This document shows, piece after piece, positions 28,678-38,704 of a stretch of DNA of 64,000 nt. Origin of the DNA: Methanococcoides sp. (lineage in GTDB: Archaea > Halobacteriota > Methanosarcinia > Methanosarcinales > Methanosarcinaceae); the NCBI GenBank assembly GCA_021108275.1, contig JAIORD010000014.1, positions 1 to 64,000 of the forward strand, written 5' to 3'. Under the pieces are notes generated by a model. The model worked only from the letters and a program-made list of their open reading frames with translations. It ran no database searches and had not been told where the DNA came from. The translations under genes were made by a program, and so were the position numbers. Every line of letters begins with the position of its first letter. Position 1 is the stretch's first letter.

Positions 28678-29427
28678 ATGCTCGAGATAAAAGATCTTAC
28701 AGTAGAGATTGGCGGAAGGAAAATCCTTAACAAGGTCAATCTCAAAGTGGAACAGGGCAGCACGACTGTCCTTTTTGGTCCAAATGGTGCTGGCAAATCT
28801 GCTCTTCTCATGACGCTTATGGGATTTAGTGGTTATGATATTGTGAGTGGGCAGATATTGTTCAAGGGAGAGGATATCACCCATCTTTCAGTGAATGAAA
28901 GGGCTGAGCGTGGTCTTGGGATCATGACACAGAGGCCACCAAACCTTACCGGTGTCAAACTTAAGGATCTGGTCAAGGTAATAAGTAATGACCATAGCTT
29001 CGATACAGATGCTGCTTCTAAGAAGCTGGATATGGAACGCTTCATGGACCGGGATGTGAATGTCGGTTTTTCCGGTGGTGAGATAAAAAGGTCTGAACTG
29101 TTGCAGCTTTCCGCACAGAACCCATGCCTTTACTTGCTCGATGAACCGGAATCAGGTGTAGATCTTGTGAGCATAGAAGAGATCGGTACGACCATCGATG
29201 AGTTGCTCTCAAGCAGATCGAAATGTTCCGTGGACCATTACAAGAGAGGTAATTCTGCACTTATTATAACACATACAGGTCAGGTTCTCGATTACGTTGA
29301 ACCGGACGTGGGATACATACTCTGCAATGGTGTTGTCATGTGCAGGGGCAACCCGCGTGAAATGCTTAAGGAAATAAAAGCACATGGATATCAGGAGTGT
29401 ATAAAATGCAAACAGGCAATTCTCTAA
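28678..29427 (+). CDS. sufC: SufC-like Fe-S assembly ATPase
   Basis: A 249-residue ABC-type ATPase that powers Fe-S cluster assembly on the SufB partner. Seen: Walker A GPNGAGKSAL, signature FSGGEIKRSELLQL, Walker B LYLLDEPESGVD. GGAGG precedes the start. It overlaps the next gene by 31 bases, so the two are translationally coupled. The two-gene SufCB set is the usual minimal archaeal SUF system. Confidence 0.94.
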   Translation: MLEIKDLTVEIGGRKILNKVNLKVEQGSTTVLFGPNGAGKSALLMTLMGFSGYDIVSGQILFKGEDITHLSVNERAERGLGIMTQRPPNLTGVKLKDLVKVISNDHSFDTDAASKKLDMERFMDRDVNVGFSGGEIKRSELLQLSAQNPCLYLLDEPESGVDLVSIEEIGTTIDELLSSRSKCSVDHYKRGNSALIITHTGQVLDYVEPDVGYILCNGVVMCRGNPREMLKEIKAHGYQECIKCKQAIL

Positions 29428-30629
29428 AGGAAAAGGCTGAGAAGGCCATTGAAAAATCTGCAATGTATGGAGAGGATTTCGACCTTAACGAATTCGAGGT
29501 TGCTGCAAAGGAAGTTCCACAAACAGAGGATCTTGAGGACCTTGATGATGAGTTCAAGCAAACGCTCCTGAACGTTGGTGTGTTGACAGATGATAAGGAA
29601 CGCTCAGGCAGTTTCCTGATGCTCGATAACGCAGTTTCCCACTCTTCACTTAAGGATCCCAATATCGAGTTGATGTCACTTCATGAAGCCCTGGAAAAAC
29701 ATGATTGGCTCAAGGATTATTCCTGGAATCTTGTCGCAGTGGATGCTGACAAGTACACCGCAAAGAGCTATCTTGAAAATGCTAACGGTTATTTTATCCG
29801 TGCACCTGCCGGACAAAAAAGTTCCATGCCTGTGCAGACCTGTCTTATGATGGGGCATAAGGACGTTACACAGACCGTTCATAACATCCTTATCGTGGAA
29901 GAGGATGCAAAGCTCGATGTCATTACAGGATGTACTACCAAAAAGGGTGTTGAAAGGGCAATGCATCTTGGTATCTCTGAAATATATGTCAAGAAGGGCG
30001 GTGTTCTGAACTTTACCATGATACACAACTGGGCAGGCGATGTCGGTGTCAGACCAAGGACAGTTATCCATCTGGAAGAAGGAGCATCGTTCGTTAATAA
30101 TTATATCCTGTTAAAGCCCGTAAGGTCCATTCAGTCCTATCCGACTGCTATACTTGATGGAGAAGGAGCTTTTGCAAGATTCCATACCATAGCTGTTGCT
30201 CATCCTGGTTCAGAGCTTGACCTTGGTAGTAGGGTTCTTTTCAATGCACCCAACACAAAGGCCGAGCTGATCTCAAGGACCATCACAACAGGTGGTAAGG
30301 TCATTGCCAGGGGCGAAATGGTGGCAAATAAACCGCATTGTAAAGGTCATCTCGAATGTCATGGTCTTGTTCTTAAGGATGGAGGTACACAGCTTGCTAT
30401 TCCGGTCCTTGAAGCAAACGTGGCAGATGTGGAACTTACTCACGAAGCTGCTGTTGGAAGGATTGCCAGAGAACAGGTCGAATACCTGATGGCACGCGGT
30501 CTTTCAGAAGAAGATGCAGTGGGAATGATAGTACGTGGTTTCCTCGATGTTGGTATTACCGGTCTTCCTGAAGAGCTTGCAAAGGATATCGATGATACTA
30601 TTGCACAGATCGGAAAGGATGCTATTTAA
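29397..30629 (+). CDS. sufB: SufB/SufD-family scaffold protein
   Basis: A 410-residue SufB/D protein, the scaffold on which Fe-S clusters are built with SufC. The C-terminal beta-helix core is typical (NNYILLKPVRSIQSYPTA; CKGHLECHGLVLKDGG; THEAAVGRI; RGFLDVGI). The Cys and His residues in CKGHLECHG fit cluster binding. It is second in the sufCB operon and is followed by a strong terminator. Confidence 0.93.
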   Translation: MYKMQTGNSLKEKAEKAIEKSAMYGEDFDLNEFEVAAKEVPQTEDLEDLDDEFKQTLLNVGVLTDDKERSGSFLMLDNAVSHSSLKDPNIELMSLHEALEKHDWLKDYSWNLVAVDADKYTAKSYLENANGYFIRAPAGQKSSMPVQTCLMMGHKDVTQTVHNILIVEEDAKLDVITGCTTKKGVERAMHLGISEIYVKKGGVLNFTMIHNWAGDVGVRPRTVIHLEEGASFVNNYILLKPVRSIQSYPTAILDGEGAFARFHTIAVAHPGSELDLGSRVLFNAPNTKAELISRTITTGGKVIARGEMVANKPHCKGHLECHGLVLKDGGTQLAIPVLEANVADVELTHEAAVGRIAREQVEYLMARGLSEEDAVGMIVRGFLDVGITGLPEELAKDIDDTIAQIGKDAI

Positions 30630-30660
30630 TAAGTGTCCTGTTCTTTTTTATTTATATGTT

Positions 30661-30692
30661 GGCTCTTGCAAGAGCCTTTCATTCTTTTTTTC
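30661..30692 (+). terminator. suf operon terminator
   Basis: GGCTCTTGCAAGAGCC (30661-30676) is a perfect palindrome, followed by TTTCATTCTTTTTTT. It lies about 30 bases after the sufB stop. Confidence 0.8.
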
Positions 30693-30841
30693 TAATCCTT
30701 TGAAATTACCGCTGAAATGAATTGAACTCTTTTTATTATTTTTAAGCAATTGATGAATTTTTGGTTGATGCATAGTGAAAATAAATTACTAACAACCAAA
30801 TGTATAAATATTCTAAAGTTCACTTTGTGAAGGGGTAAAAC

Positions 30842-31754
30842 ATGAATTGGAAAATTCTATTTGCAACATTTGTTGCTTTAGCTGTTATCCTTAGTGGATG
30901 TACAGAACCTGCTTCTGATGATACGGAAGTGGAGAAGGGAAATGTGGTCATAGGTTCAAAGTTATTCCAGGAATCATACATTCTGGCTCACATGACCGGT
31001 ATAATGCTTGAAGAAGCAGGATATGAGATCGATGTGAAGGAAGGCCTTGGGGGCACTTTCGTAAACTATGAGGGTCTGAAACAGGGCAGTGTGGATGTAT
31101 ATGTTGAATATACTGGTACTGGCATACAGCCAGATACTTGAAGAGCCTGCTCTTGAAGTATGGGACCCTGAAGTCGTTTACCAGAAAGCCGAAGAAGGTC
31201 TGAAGGAAGATGGAGTACTGGTCGTAAGTAATCTTGGTTTTGAAGATGCCTATGCACTTGCAGTGAAAAAGCAGTGGGCAGAAGAGAACAATGTTGTTAC
31301 TATAAGCGATCTTGAAACCCATGCACCCGATCTGATAATCGGTACTGATCCTGAGTTTGCACTTCGTGAAGATGGTCTTCCACGCATAAGCACTCTCTAT
31401 GGATTTGAGTTCAAAGAGGTAAAACCAACAGTTGCTACACTCATGTATGAGGCCATAAAGCTCGATGAGGTTGCTGTTATCTCAGCTTACACTACAGATA
31501 CAAGGAACGAGTTATTCGATCTTAAGATCCTGGAAGACGACATGAACGCATTACCACCATACGATGCGATCGTTGTAATGTCTGCTGAATTTGCAGAAGC
31601 AAATCCTGATGCTGTTATAGCTCTTGAGAAGCTTGATGGTCAGATAGACACAGAGACCATGAGAGGTCTTAATTACCAGTTCGATGTCGATAAGCGTGAA
31701 GCTGAGGACATTGCCAGAGACTTTTTAATAGAGAGTGGATTGATCGAGGGGTAA
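30842..31754 (+). pseudogene. Osmoprotectant-binding lipoprotein, frameshifted
   Basis: An OpuCC/OsmF-type binding protein with signal peptide and lipobox (AVILSGC). The frame from 30842 ends at 31141 just after VYVEYTGTG, and the remainder (EEPALEVWDPEVVYQKAEE to LIESGLIEG) is in the next frame. The GG at 31121-31122 would need one base less to join them as [12 protein letters not shown]. The two halves together have the usual length (about 303 residues). Either a recent inactivating mutation, a sequencing error or a programmed shift. The following ATPase and permease genes are intact. Confidence 0.85.
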
Positions 31755-31820
31755 TTCCCTTTCAATCCATTTTATTTTCGTTTATATTTATTTTTTAATC
31801 GCTGAAAACAGCTTTTCAAT

Positions 31821-32963
31821 GTGAGATCTATTATGGCATCCAAAAGGTTATTCGACAAGATCGATTCGATACAGCTTCTCAGTGTAACGAAGAAATATGA
31901 TGACAGGTTTGCTATCAATGATATCTCTATTGATATTGAAGGTGGAGAGCTGGTAATTTTCATAGGACCCAGTGGGTCGGGAAAGACCACAACGCTCCGT
32001 ATGATCAACCGTTTGATAGAACCAGATTCAGGGACCATTCTCATCAATGACCAGAATGTCATGGAACTTGAACCGGTCGCTCTTCGCAGGAATATTGGTT
32101 ATGTCATACAGAATATCGGTCTTTTCCCTCACATGAACATTGCTGAGAACATCGGTCTCGTGGCCAAACTGGAAGGCTGGGATGAGAAAAAGATCAAAGA
32201 CAGAGTGGAATATCTCCTTGATTTTGTTTCCCTTCCGTCGGAGATGTTCATGGATAGGTATCCTCATCAACTAAGCGGTGGACAGCAGCAGAGAGTTGGT
32301 CTTGCAAGGGCTCTCATGATGGACCCTCCCCTTCTGCTCATGGATGAGCCCTTCGGTGCACTTGACCCGATCTTAAGAAAACAACTTCAGGAAGAGTTCT
32401 ACCAGATCAGAGAAAAACTGGGTAAGACCATAATATTCGTGACACATGATATCGAAGAAGCTTTCAAGCTCGGTGACAGGATCGCTATAATGGATGATGC
32501 TAAACTTGTTCAGATAGGCACAGCAGAAGAATTGATCTTCCACCCTGCAAACGAGATGGTTGCAAGCATTGTGGATACCAGTAAGAAGTTCAAGCACCTT
32601 GATACATTGAAAATAAAGGACCTTATATCTCCTCTTGAGTGCATGTATGTCCACGATGGGTCCCTTGATGTTGAGGGTGCTATCAGTTCCATGATAGAGA
32701 AGAACATAGAGATCGCTGTGGTATCCAATGGTTCAGGCCCGCTTGGTATTGTAAAGCTTATAGATCTACTGCGTATGGATGACAAGGAAAGCAAGATCGT
32801 TGATCATGTTATTGAAATTCCTTCATTTTCCAGAAATGAACTGCTTTCATCCTCACTGAAAATAATGCAAAAGGATGGACATTCAATGGCCTTTGTCATG
32901 ACCGATGGAAAACTAAGCGGGTTCCTGTTTCCAAATGATGCTTTCAGTCAGGTAATTGGATAA
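31821..32963 (+). CDS. Osmoprotectant ABC transporter ATPase (OpuCA-like)
   Basis: A 380-residue ATPase subunit: Walker A GPSGSGKTTTL, signature LSGGQQQRVGLARAL, Walker B LLLMDEPFGALDP, and C-terminal CBS-like repeats. It energises uptake of betaine, choline or carnitine-type solutes. It follows the frameshifted binding-protein gene by 66 bases and precedes two permease genes, the standard four-gene OpuC order. Confidence 0.92.
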   Translation: MRSIMASKRLFDKIDSIQLLSVTKKYDDRFAINDISIDIEGGELVIFIGPSGSGKTTTLRMINRLIEPDSGTILINDQNVMELEPVALRRNIGYVIQNIGLFPHMNIAENIGLVAKLEGWDEKKIKDRVEYLLDFVSLPSEMFMDRYPHQLSGGQQQRVGLARALMMDPPLLLMDEPFGALDPILRKQLQEEFYQIREKLGKTIIFVTHDIEEAFKLGDRIAIMDDAKLVQIGTAEELIFHPANEMVASIVDTSKKFKHLDTLKIKDLISPLECMYVHDGSLDVEGAISSMIEKNIEIAVVSNGSGPLGIVKLIDLLRMDDKESKIVDHVIEIPSFSRNELLSSSLKIMQKDGHSMAFVMTDGKLSGFLFPNDAFSQVIG

Positions 32964-32992
32964 GGAACACAAAAGGGGTTGATCATCTGTTA

Positions 32993-33625
32993 TTGTCTGA
33001 TATTATTGAAGTGTGGGAAACGAACTCATTGACATTACGTACGATCGAGCATCTGACGATGTTCGGCATTGCCATATTTCTGGCTTCCATCATAGGTGTC
33101 TTTCTTGGATTGTTCCTTTTCTCCAGACCAAAGATAGCACATCCCATGCTCAATCTTTTAAATCTTGTCGAGACGATACCCGATATTCCATTATTGGTAC
33201 TGCTATTGCCCATATTCGGACTTGGAAAAGAACCTACCATTGTGGCATCAGTACTTTATTCCCTTTTACCTATTACACGAAATACCTATACCGGCCTTAA
33301 AGAAGTGGATCTCAAATACGTTGACATTGCACGTGCAATGGGACTATCCGAAAAAGATATACTGCTAAAGGTGAGGATTCCTCTTTCTTTGCCGATGATC
33401 GTCGGTGGTTTGCGTATAGCTCTTGTTTTTACCATGGGCGTTGTAACACTTGGCGGCCTGATTGCTGCAGGTGGACTGGGTGCAGCTCTTATTGCCGGAA
33501 TACAGCTCTATAAGATAAACACGATCCTGGTAGCCGGCCTATGGACAGGTTTGCTCGCTGTCATCTTTGACGGGCTTGCCGGAATTGTTGAGAAACGCCT
33601 TCAGAGGAGGTATGGTATATGGTAA
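32993..33625 (+). CDS. Osmoprotectant ABC permease 1 (OpuCB-like)
   Basis: A 210-residue permease with about six helices and the family segment ETIPDIPLLVLLLPIFGLG. The start used here is a TTG after a GGGGTTGATC site; no ATG lies nearer the conserved region. It overlaps the second permease by seven bases. Membrane partner of the ATPase at 31821. Confidence 0.88.
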   Translation: MSDIIEVWETNSLTLRTIEHLTMFGIAIFLASIIGVFLGLFLFSRPKIAHPMLNLLNLVETIPDIPLLVLLLPIFGLGKEPTIVASVLYSLLPITRNTYTGLKEVDLKYVDIARAMGLSEKDILLKVRIPLSLPMIVGGLRIALVFTMGVVTLGGLIAAGGLGAALIAGIQLYKINTILVAGLWTGLLAVIFDGLAGIVEKRLQRRYGIW

Positions 33626-34230
33626 CTCTTGAGAGCATACTCAGCCATACTGCTGACCACCTAGTATTAGTTGTCATAACACTGATCATAAGCATTTGCA
33701 TATCCATGCCCCTTGCATTTGGTTCACTTTACAACAAGCGTTTCGGTTATGTGGTGATCAAGTTTGCAAATCTTGCACAGGCGGTCCCAAGCTTTGCAGT
33801 TGTTGCTATCGTGGTCCCTCTCATGGGAATCGGTTTCTATCCTGCCGTGGTGGCGATATTGCTGCGTGCTTTGCTTCCAATAATCAAGAACACGTATATC
33901 GGGCTTTCAACGGTCGATCCGTCAATGCTTGATTATGCGGATGGTATTGGGCTGAACGAGTGGCAGATACTTCGCTATGTTCGCCTGCCAAATGCTTATC
34001 CCGCTATCTTTGCAGGTATCAAGTTCGCTTTTATACTCATCAACAGCATTGCCATTCTCACAGCGTATATTGGAAGTGGTGGCCTTGGCGAGCTAATATT
34101 CCAGGGACTTGTTGCATTCAATAATGAGAAGATCCTCGCAGGTGCTATTCCGGCTATTCTGATAGCTATAGCATTTGATATTATATTTACCAGGATCGAA
34201 AAGAAGCTTACACCACATTACAGGAAATGA
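33619..34230 (+). CDS. Osmoprotectant ABC permease 2 (OpuCD-like)
   Basis: A 203-residue permease, paralogous to the preceding gene (NLAQAVPSFAVVAIVVPLMGIG; AYIGSGGLGELIFQG). The two are expected to form a heterodimeric channel. GGAGG at the end of the preceding gene serves as its ribosome site. The stop overlaps the first possible ATG of the downstream helicase frame. Confidence 0.9.
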   Translation: MVTLESILSHTADHLVLVVITLIISICISMPLAFGSLYNKRFGYVVIKFANLAQAVPSFAVVAIVVPLMGIGFYPAVVAILLRALLPIIKNTYIGLSTVDPSMLDYADGIGLNEWQILRYVRLPNAYPAIFAGIKFAFILINSIAILTAYIGSGGLGELIFQGLVAFNNEKILAGAIPAILIAIAFDIIFTRIEKKLTPHYRK

Positions 34231-34298
34231 GCTTTTTAAGTTCTTCCTTTCCTGAGATTTTAAGTACCATCAAGTGTTGTTACGGATGGTTTTCATTA

Positions 34299-37121
34299 AT
34301 GGATATGTCAGGAATTATCAAGATCATCAGTTCTTCACGTGGCTATGAAGGTCAGATAGTTCACGTAGAGAATATTTTGCCACGGGATGCGGAATTCGGT
34401 TCGGTCGAGCTTAAACCTTTGATACAATATGCTCTTGCTGAGAAGGGGGTCAAAGAACTTTATACTCATCAGGCTGATGCTGTTAAGGAAGTGCTGGACG
34501 GTAAGGACGTCGTGCTTTCCACCAGTACTGCCAGCGGGAAATCGTTGTGTTACATGCTCCCTATCTTTGAGACATTGATAGATGATCCTAATGCCACTGC
34601 CCTTTATATTTCTCCTCTGAACGCTCTTGTGAACGACCAGCTGGAGAGCTTTGAGAAGTTCAGGGATTCCATGGGGCTTGACCTCAATATCAACAAGTTC
34701 ATCGGAACAATGCCCCCTGAGGAAAAATCCGCAGTGAAGTATGGAAATCCGCGTATCCTTTTTACAAATCCTGAAATGGTGCATCTGAGCTTTTTGCAGT
34801 GGAAGCAGCAGTGGAAGAAGTTCCTCTCGAACCTTAAATATATAGTTCTTGATGAGAGTCACACGTATAGCGGTGTCACAGGGATCAATATGGCCAACCT
34901 CTTGAGGAGGCTCAACCGCATTTGTGACCATTATGGTTCAAATCCGCAGTATATCTGCTGTACTGCGACCATTGGAAATCCAATGGAACATACTTCGGCC
35001 TTGATAGGCAAGGATGTTACTTTGATAGATAATGACGGTTCTGGCAGAGGTGCTCAAAAGTTCATGTTCTGGAACCCACCTCTTTATTCCCGATCAAAGA
35101 ATTTCACTGTTCGGAAAGCGAGCTTTGGTGACACTGTCAATATCTTCACGACCTTCGTCCAGAACGATCTTCAGACCATTGTCTTTACAAGGGCCAGGCA
35201 GAAGGTCGAAAAGATGTTCGTGGAGGCCAGGAACCAGCTTGAAGGCAGGGGTGTCCAAAAGACCATAAGCTCTTACAGAGGCGGCTATTATGGAAATGAG
35301 CGTGAGGCCATCGAGAAGGGATTGTCAAGAGGCGAGATCGCAGGCGTGATCTCGACCACGGCCCTTGAACTTGGAATTGATATTGGCGGTTTGGATGCCT
35401 GTGTTATCGATGGATTTCCGGGCACTTTGATGAGTGCGAGACAGCAGGCAGGCCGTGCGGGTAGGGGCAGCAGTGAGAGTATTGTTGTTCTGGTTGCGGA
35501 TTCTAATGCCCTTGATCAGTATTATATGAGAAATCCAGGAGATTTCTTTGTTAAGGAGTGCGAGCGTGCTGTCATCAATGTCTCGAATAGGAACATTCAG
35601 GCCGACCATTTGCTCTGTGCAGCAAAAGAGCTGCCTTTAAGGGATGAGGATGAGCGTTATTTCGGTGAGGAGTTCAAACGAATAGTCGCTGCTCTCGAGG
35701 AAGAGGGTTTACTTGAAGGCGGTTTTGAGAAGCGTTCGCTGGATGGCGGGACGCATATGCGTGTCCATATCAGAGGCACTGAGGGCAATGGTTATACTAT
35801 CTTTGAGAAAGGTTCCCGCAAGCCCCTTGAGAAGGATATCGATAGGCTGCGTGCTTATCGGGAGGGCTTTAAAGGTGCTATTTACTTCAATAAGGGTACT
35901 CCGTATTGTGTGACGAAACTGGACCATGAGAAACGTATCATTCAGGTCGAGAAGGCGAGGGATGCGTATCATACCAGGGCTCAGGTAACGTCTGATATTG
36001 CTGTTCGGGATGTTATAGATAGCAAACCTCTTTCTACCTTTGATGGTGTCAGTGTTGGTTTCGGCTATGTGGAGGTCATACAGCAGGTGACGGGATACAG
36101 GAAGCTCCAGCTTCGTTCTGAAAATGAACTTGGGAGGTTCGAGCTTGAGATGCCGGAGTTCAGCCTTGAGACCGAAGCTCTCTGGCTTGAGCTGCCTGAT
36201 GGCCTTGTGGGTCTTGTGGAGGAACACGACAGGGATTTCAATGGCGGTATCCATGCCATCGAGCATGCTCTGATCGCTATGTATCCGTTGCATTTGCTTG
36301 CTGACCGCAATGATGTGGGCGGTGTTTCAACTCCCGAACATGGGGATATAGGCAATAGGAGCGGTATCTTCATCTATGACGGTCATGCAGGTGGTGTGGG
36401 TTATGCTGAAGCCGGTTATGCGAAGATAGAGGAGATGCTTGAGGTCACGTTAAAGGCCATAGAGGGCTGTCCGTGTAAGGGTGGATGTCCTTCATGCATA
36501 CAGTCCCCGAAATGTGGCAATAATAATGAACCTCTGGACAAGGATGCTGCGATCATGATCCTCAGTAAGATGCTTGGCAAACCTGCGTATATCCCTCAGA
36601 GGACCCATCTGTCCGAGGTTGCAAAGCAGAGAAGCAGCGCTGTTCAGGGTCGTGGAATTTCCAGACCTGTCAAGGCCGGTGACAGTCCTGCAGAGGCTTT
36701 GAACAGGGCAAAGAGGAAGCTCAAGAAGCAGGGTTCAGGCAGTGCTGGCGAGTGGGTAAAACTGGGAATTGCTGCCGGCAGGGATGAAAAGGACCATAAG
36801 AAGGCCTGTTATTGCTTTGATAAGGCCTTACAGCTGGAACCGGACAATGTCACTGCTCTGTTCAATAAGGGCATCACTTATCTTCAGATGAAGATGTATC
36901 CTATGGCTTTGGAATGCTTTAACCGGTTGTTGAACATCGGTTACAGGGACAATGTCAAGGTGTGGAAGTGTAAAGGGGATTGTTTACGCATGCTCGATAA
37001 CCGTGCAGGTGCTATTGAATGTTATAATGAGGCCTTGAGGTTGAAACCTGATGATGTTAAGATCAAGCAGGCAAGGGATAGTTTGAGGGCAATGGATAGG
37101 GCTTTGTATCCTGATGATTGA
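34299..37121 (+). CDS. DEAD/DEAH helicase (DUF1998/Hrq1-like) with C-terminal TPRs
   Basis: About 940 residues. A superfamily 2 helicase core with TASGKS (motif I), DESH (motif II) and QQAGRAGR (motif VI), followed by a DUF1998-type domain with the cysteine cluster CPCKGGCPSC and PKCGN that binds metal in MrfA/Hrq1 relatives, implying a role in DNA repair. After about residue 800 come two or three TPR units (ACYCFDKALQLEPDNVTALFNKG; CYNEALRLKPDDVKIKQA-type), an unusual extension. ATG at 34227 overlaps the upstream stop but would add 24 residues unlike the family, so 34299 is preferred. Confidence 0.85.
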   Translation: MDMSGIIKIISSSRGYEGQIVHVENILPRDAEFGSVELKPLIQYALAEKGVKELYTHQADAVKEVLDGKDVVLSTSTASGKSLCYMLPIFETLIDDPNATALYISPLNALVNDQLESFEKFRDSMGLDLNINKFIGTMPPEEKSAVKYGNPRILFTNPEMVHLSFLQWKQQWKKFLSNLKYIVLDESHTYSGVTGINMANLLRRLNRICDHYGSNPQYICCTATIGNPMEHTSALIGKDVTLIDNDGSGRGAQKFMFWNPPLYSRSKNFTVRKASFGDTVNIFTTFVQNDLQTIVFTRARQKVEKMFVEARNQLEGRGVQKTISSYRGGYYGNEREAIEKGLSRGEIAGVISTTALELGIDIGGLDACVIDGFPGTLMSARQQAGRAGRGSSESIVVLVADSNALDQYYMRNPGDFFVKECERAVINVSNRNIQADHLLCAAKELPLRDEDERYFGEEFKRIVAALEEEGLLEGGFEKRSLDGGTHMRVHIRGTEGNGYTIFEKGSRKPLEKDIDRLRAYREGFKGAIYFNKGTPYCVTKLDHEKRIIQVEKARDAYHTRAQVTSDIAVRDVIDSKPLSTFDGVSVGFGYVEVIQQVTGYRKLQLRSENELGRFELEMPEFSLETEALWLELPDGLVGLVEEHDRDFNGGIHAIEHALIAMYPLHLLADRNDVGGVSTPEHGDIGNRSGIFIYDGHAGGVGYAEAGYAKIEEMLEVTLKAIEGCPCKGGCPSCIQSPKCGNNNEPLDKDAAIMILSKMLGKPAYIPQRTHLSEVAKQRSSAVQGRGISRPVKAGDSPAEALNRAKRKLKKQGSGSAGEWVKLGIAAGRDEKDHKKACYCFDKALQLEPDNVTALFNKGITYLQMKMYPMALECFNRLLNIGYRDNVKVWKCKGDCLRMLDNRAGAIECYNEALRLKPDDVKIKQARDSLRAMDRALYPDD

Positions 37122-37315
37122 TCATCCTAATTTCTTATCTGTTGGCTATATTAAAGCATTACAAATATCTGCCAGACAGCATCACGGAAGTTCTCTAATT
37201 AGTCTAAGCAAGAAGAAACGCTTTCAAATTCGTGGACACAGTAAGAAAAGATCATCAGATTAATTCTATCTCATCTGAATGATGCAATAAAAAAAGAAAT
37301 TCAAAGATGCTTGTA

Positions 37316-37996
37316 TCAGAGCATCTCATTAACTGCTTCCAGAAGGTCGTGAGCTCTCTCCACAGGGATTCCTATGATCATCTCGTCTTCTGCTATGTTT
37401 GCGAACTTTCTGCTGCCACCACATCCAAGGGTGACGCTGACCTTTCCTTCTTTGTATGGTCTTACAACACCATCGGCACAAACACTCTGGATTCCTGCAA
37501 AGCTTGTCTCGACCCTGCCGCCGTGCCTGTAAATAAGCGCCTGTGAAAGCTGCATTACCTGCTTTGGTGTAGTGATTATTACAATTACATCAGGAAAGAA
37601 TGTTGCACTCTCAAGAGGGCCGTAAACAGCAGCCTTTATGGAATTAGGCTCTAATCTAGTAACACTTTCCATTGTGCGTCTTGCTGCATTGATAGTGTCG
37701 AAACGGTTAAGATTGAAATAGGTTTGACCGGTAGCTAGTTTCCTTGGCATATCATTAAGTCCCATCATTGCAGAACCGCCTTTACATGCCTGCTCATCTG
37801 CGGTTGCATAGAACTCCCTGCCGGTCTTTCTTACGATGTCTACCATCTGACAGTGTCTTGTAGTCTCATCAAGCTTCTCAATACCTTCAGGAATATCTCG
37901 TCCTTCCGGAATAAGTGAAACTGCAACAGGCTTTGTCTTAAGGTTGAGTTTTTCTGTGAGTATCTTACCGAATTCATTTAGCTCTTTGAGATCCAT
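37316..37996 (-). CDS. DUF169 protein 1
   Basis: A 226-residue DUF169 (COG2043) protein; biochemical role unknown. Family features: KTKPVAVSL near the start, RHCQM, and the cysteine stretch ADEQACKGGSAMMGL. AGIQSVCADG and TLGCGGSRK hold two more conserved cysteines, suggesting a metal or cluster site. A second DUF169 gene follows at 38705 in the same orientation with a CGGC gene between. Confidence 0.88.
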   Translation of the reverse strand: MDLKELNEFGKILTEKLNLKTKPVAVSLIPEGRDIPEGIEKLDETTRHCQMVDIVRKTGREFYATADEQACKGGSAMMGLNDMPRKLATGQTYFNLNRFDTINAARRTMESVTRLEPNSIKAAVYGPLESATFFPDVIVIITTPKQVMQLSQALIYRHGGRVETSFAGIQSVCADGVVRPYKEGKVSVTLGCGGSRKFANIAEDEMIIGIPVERAHDLLEAVNEML

Positions 37997-38212
37997 ATTG
38001 ATTTACTCCATATTTTCATACATTTATGATCTGAACTGTATCTGTCTACTGGTACAGTAGGTTTGTCACGGTTATGGTCTAAATGTACACAACTGCTTAT
38101 ATTTAAGCATTTCTATAAATAGTTAGCACTGTTCAATGCTATCAATTGTGCTTATTGTGGTTAAAAAAAAGAAAAATAACGGCTCTGTAGAAATCCTTCG
38201 TTTTAATATAAT

Positions 38213-38545
38213 TTAATGAGTGTAATTAATTATTTGAACTTTTTCACCAAGTTTATTTTTTATGGATTCCTCAATTATTGCTGCATGCGGACAAGGAAAA
38301 CCAATAGGGTTACCTCTGGTGATACAGGACGCAAGTACTATAGTATCGGCACCTCTTTTAACCATTTCTTTGGCTCTGGTTACAACTTTTTTGCCAGGAC
38401 AACCTCCACAAGAAACCATACCTATTATTTCAATGTTTTCTTTAATGCCTTCAAAAGCACATTTCTTTTCTCTTATTATTTTAAAATCCATAGTTCCAGG
38501 ACACATATCTTCTGTTTGTCTACATCGAATTATTCCAATTTTCAA
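38213..38545 (-). CDS. CGGC-domain protein
   Basis: A 110-residue protein of the CGGC family, a predicted metal-binding domain named for its VSCGGCPG motif (here about residues 45-52). Further cysteines are in IIRCRQTEDMCPG, KKCAF, LASCITRG and FPCPHA. It has no assigned reaction. It lies between two DUF169 genes, all leftward but with gaps of 150-200 bases. Confidence 0.85.
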   Translation of the reverse strand: MKIGIIRCRQTEDMCPGTMDFKIIREKKCAFEGIKENIEIIGMVSCGGCPGKKVVTRAKEMVKRGADTIVLASCITRGNPIGFPCPHAAIIEESIKNKLGEKVQIINYTH

Positions 38546-38656
38546 AACAAAGCACCACTTTTCATTTGTATAAATATTCTAACTTATTAAATTCCTGTAA
38601 TCACATGACATTCAATAAAGAGCCAAAATAACAGAGAATATTAAGACATTTGATAT

Positions 38657-38686
38657 CCCTGTAGAGAAAATACGTATTCTACAGGG
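38657..38686 (-). terminator. Hairpin after DUF169 gene 2
   Basis: CCCTGTAGA (38657-38665) pairs perfectly with TCTACAGGG (38678-38686), extendable by GATA/TATC around one bulge. It lies 18 bases after the leftward DUF169 stop. There is no strong U-run, so processing or termination are both possible. Confidence 0.5.
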
Positions 38687-38704
38687 TATCATCATGCTTG
38701 ATTA

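Noticed and set aside
28537-28884. 115-codon frame opposite the start of sufC
   Set aside because: Antisense to a well-supported gene, with no recognisable protein features.
34335-34931. 198-codon frame opposite the helicase
   Set aside because: Shadow of the helicase coding strand; no motif.
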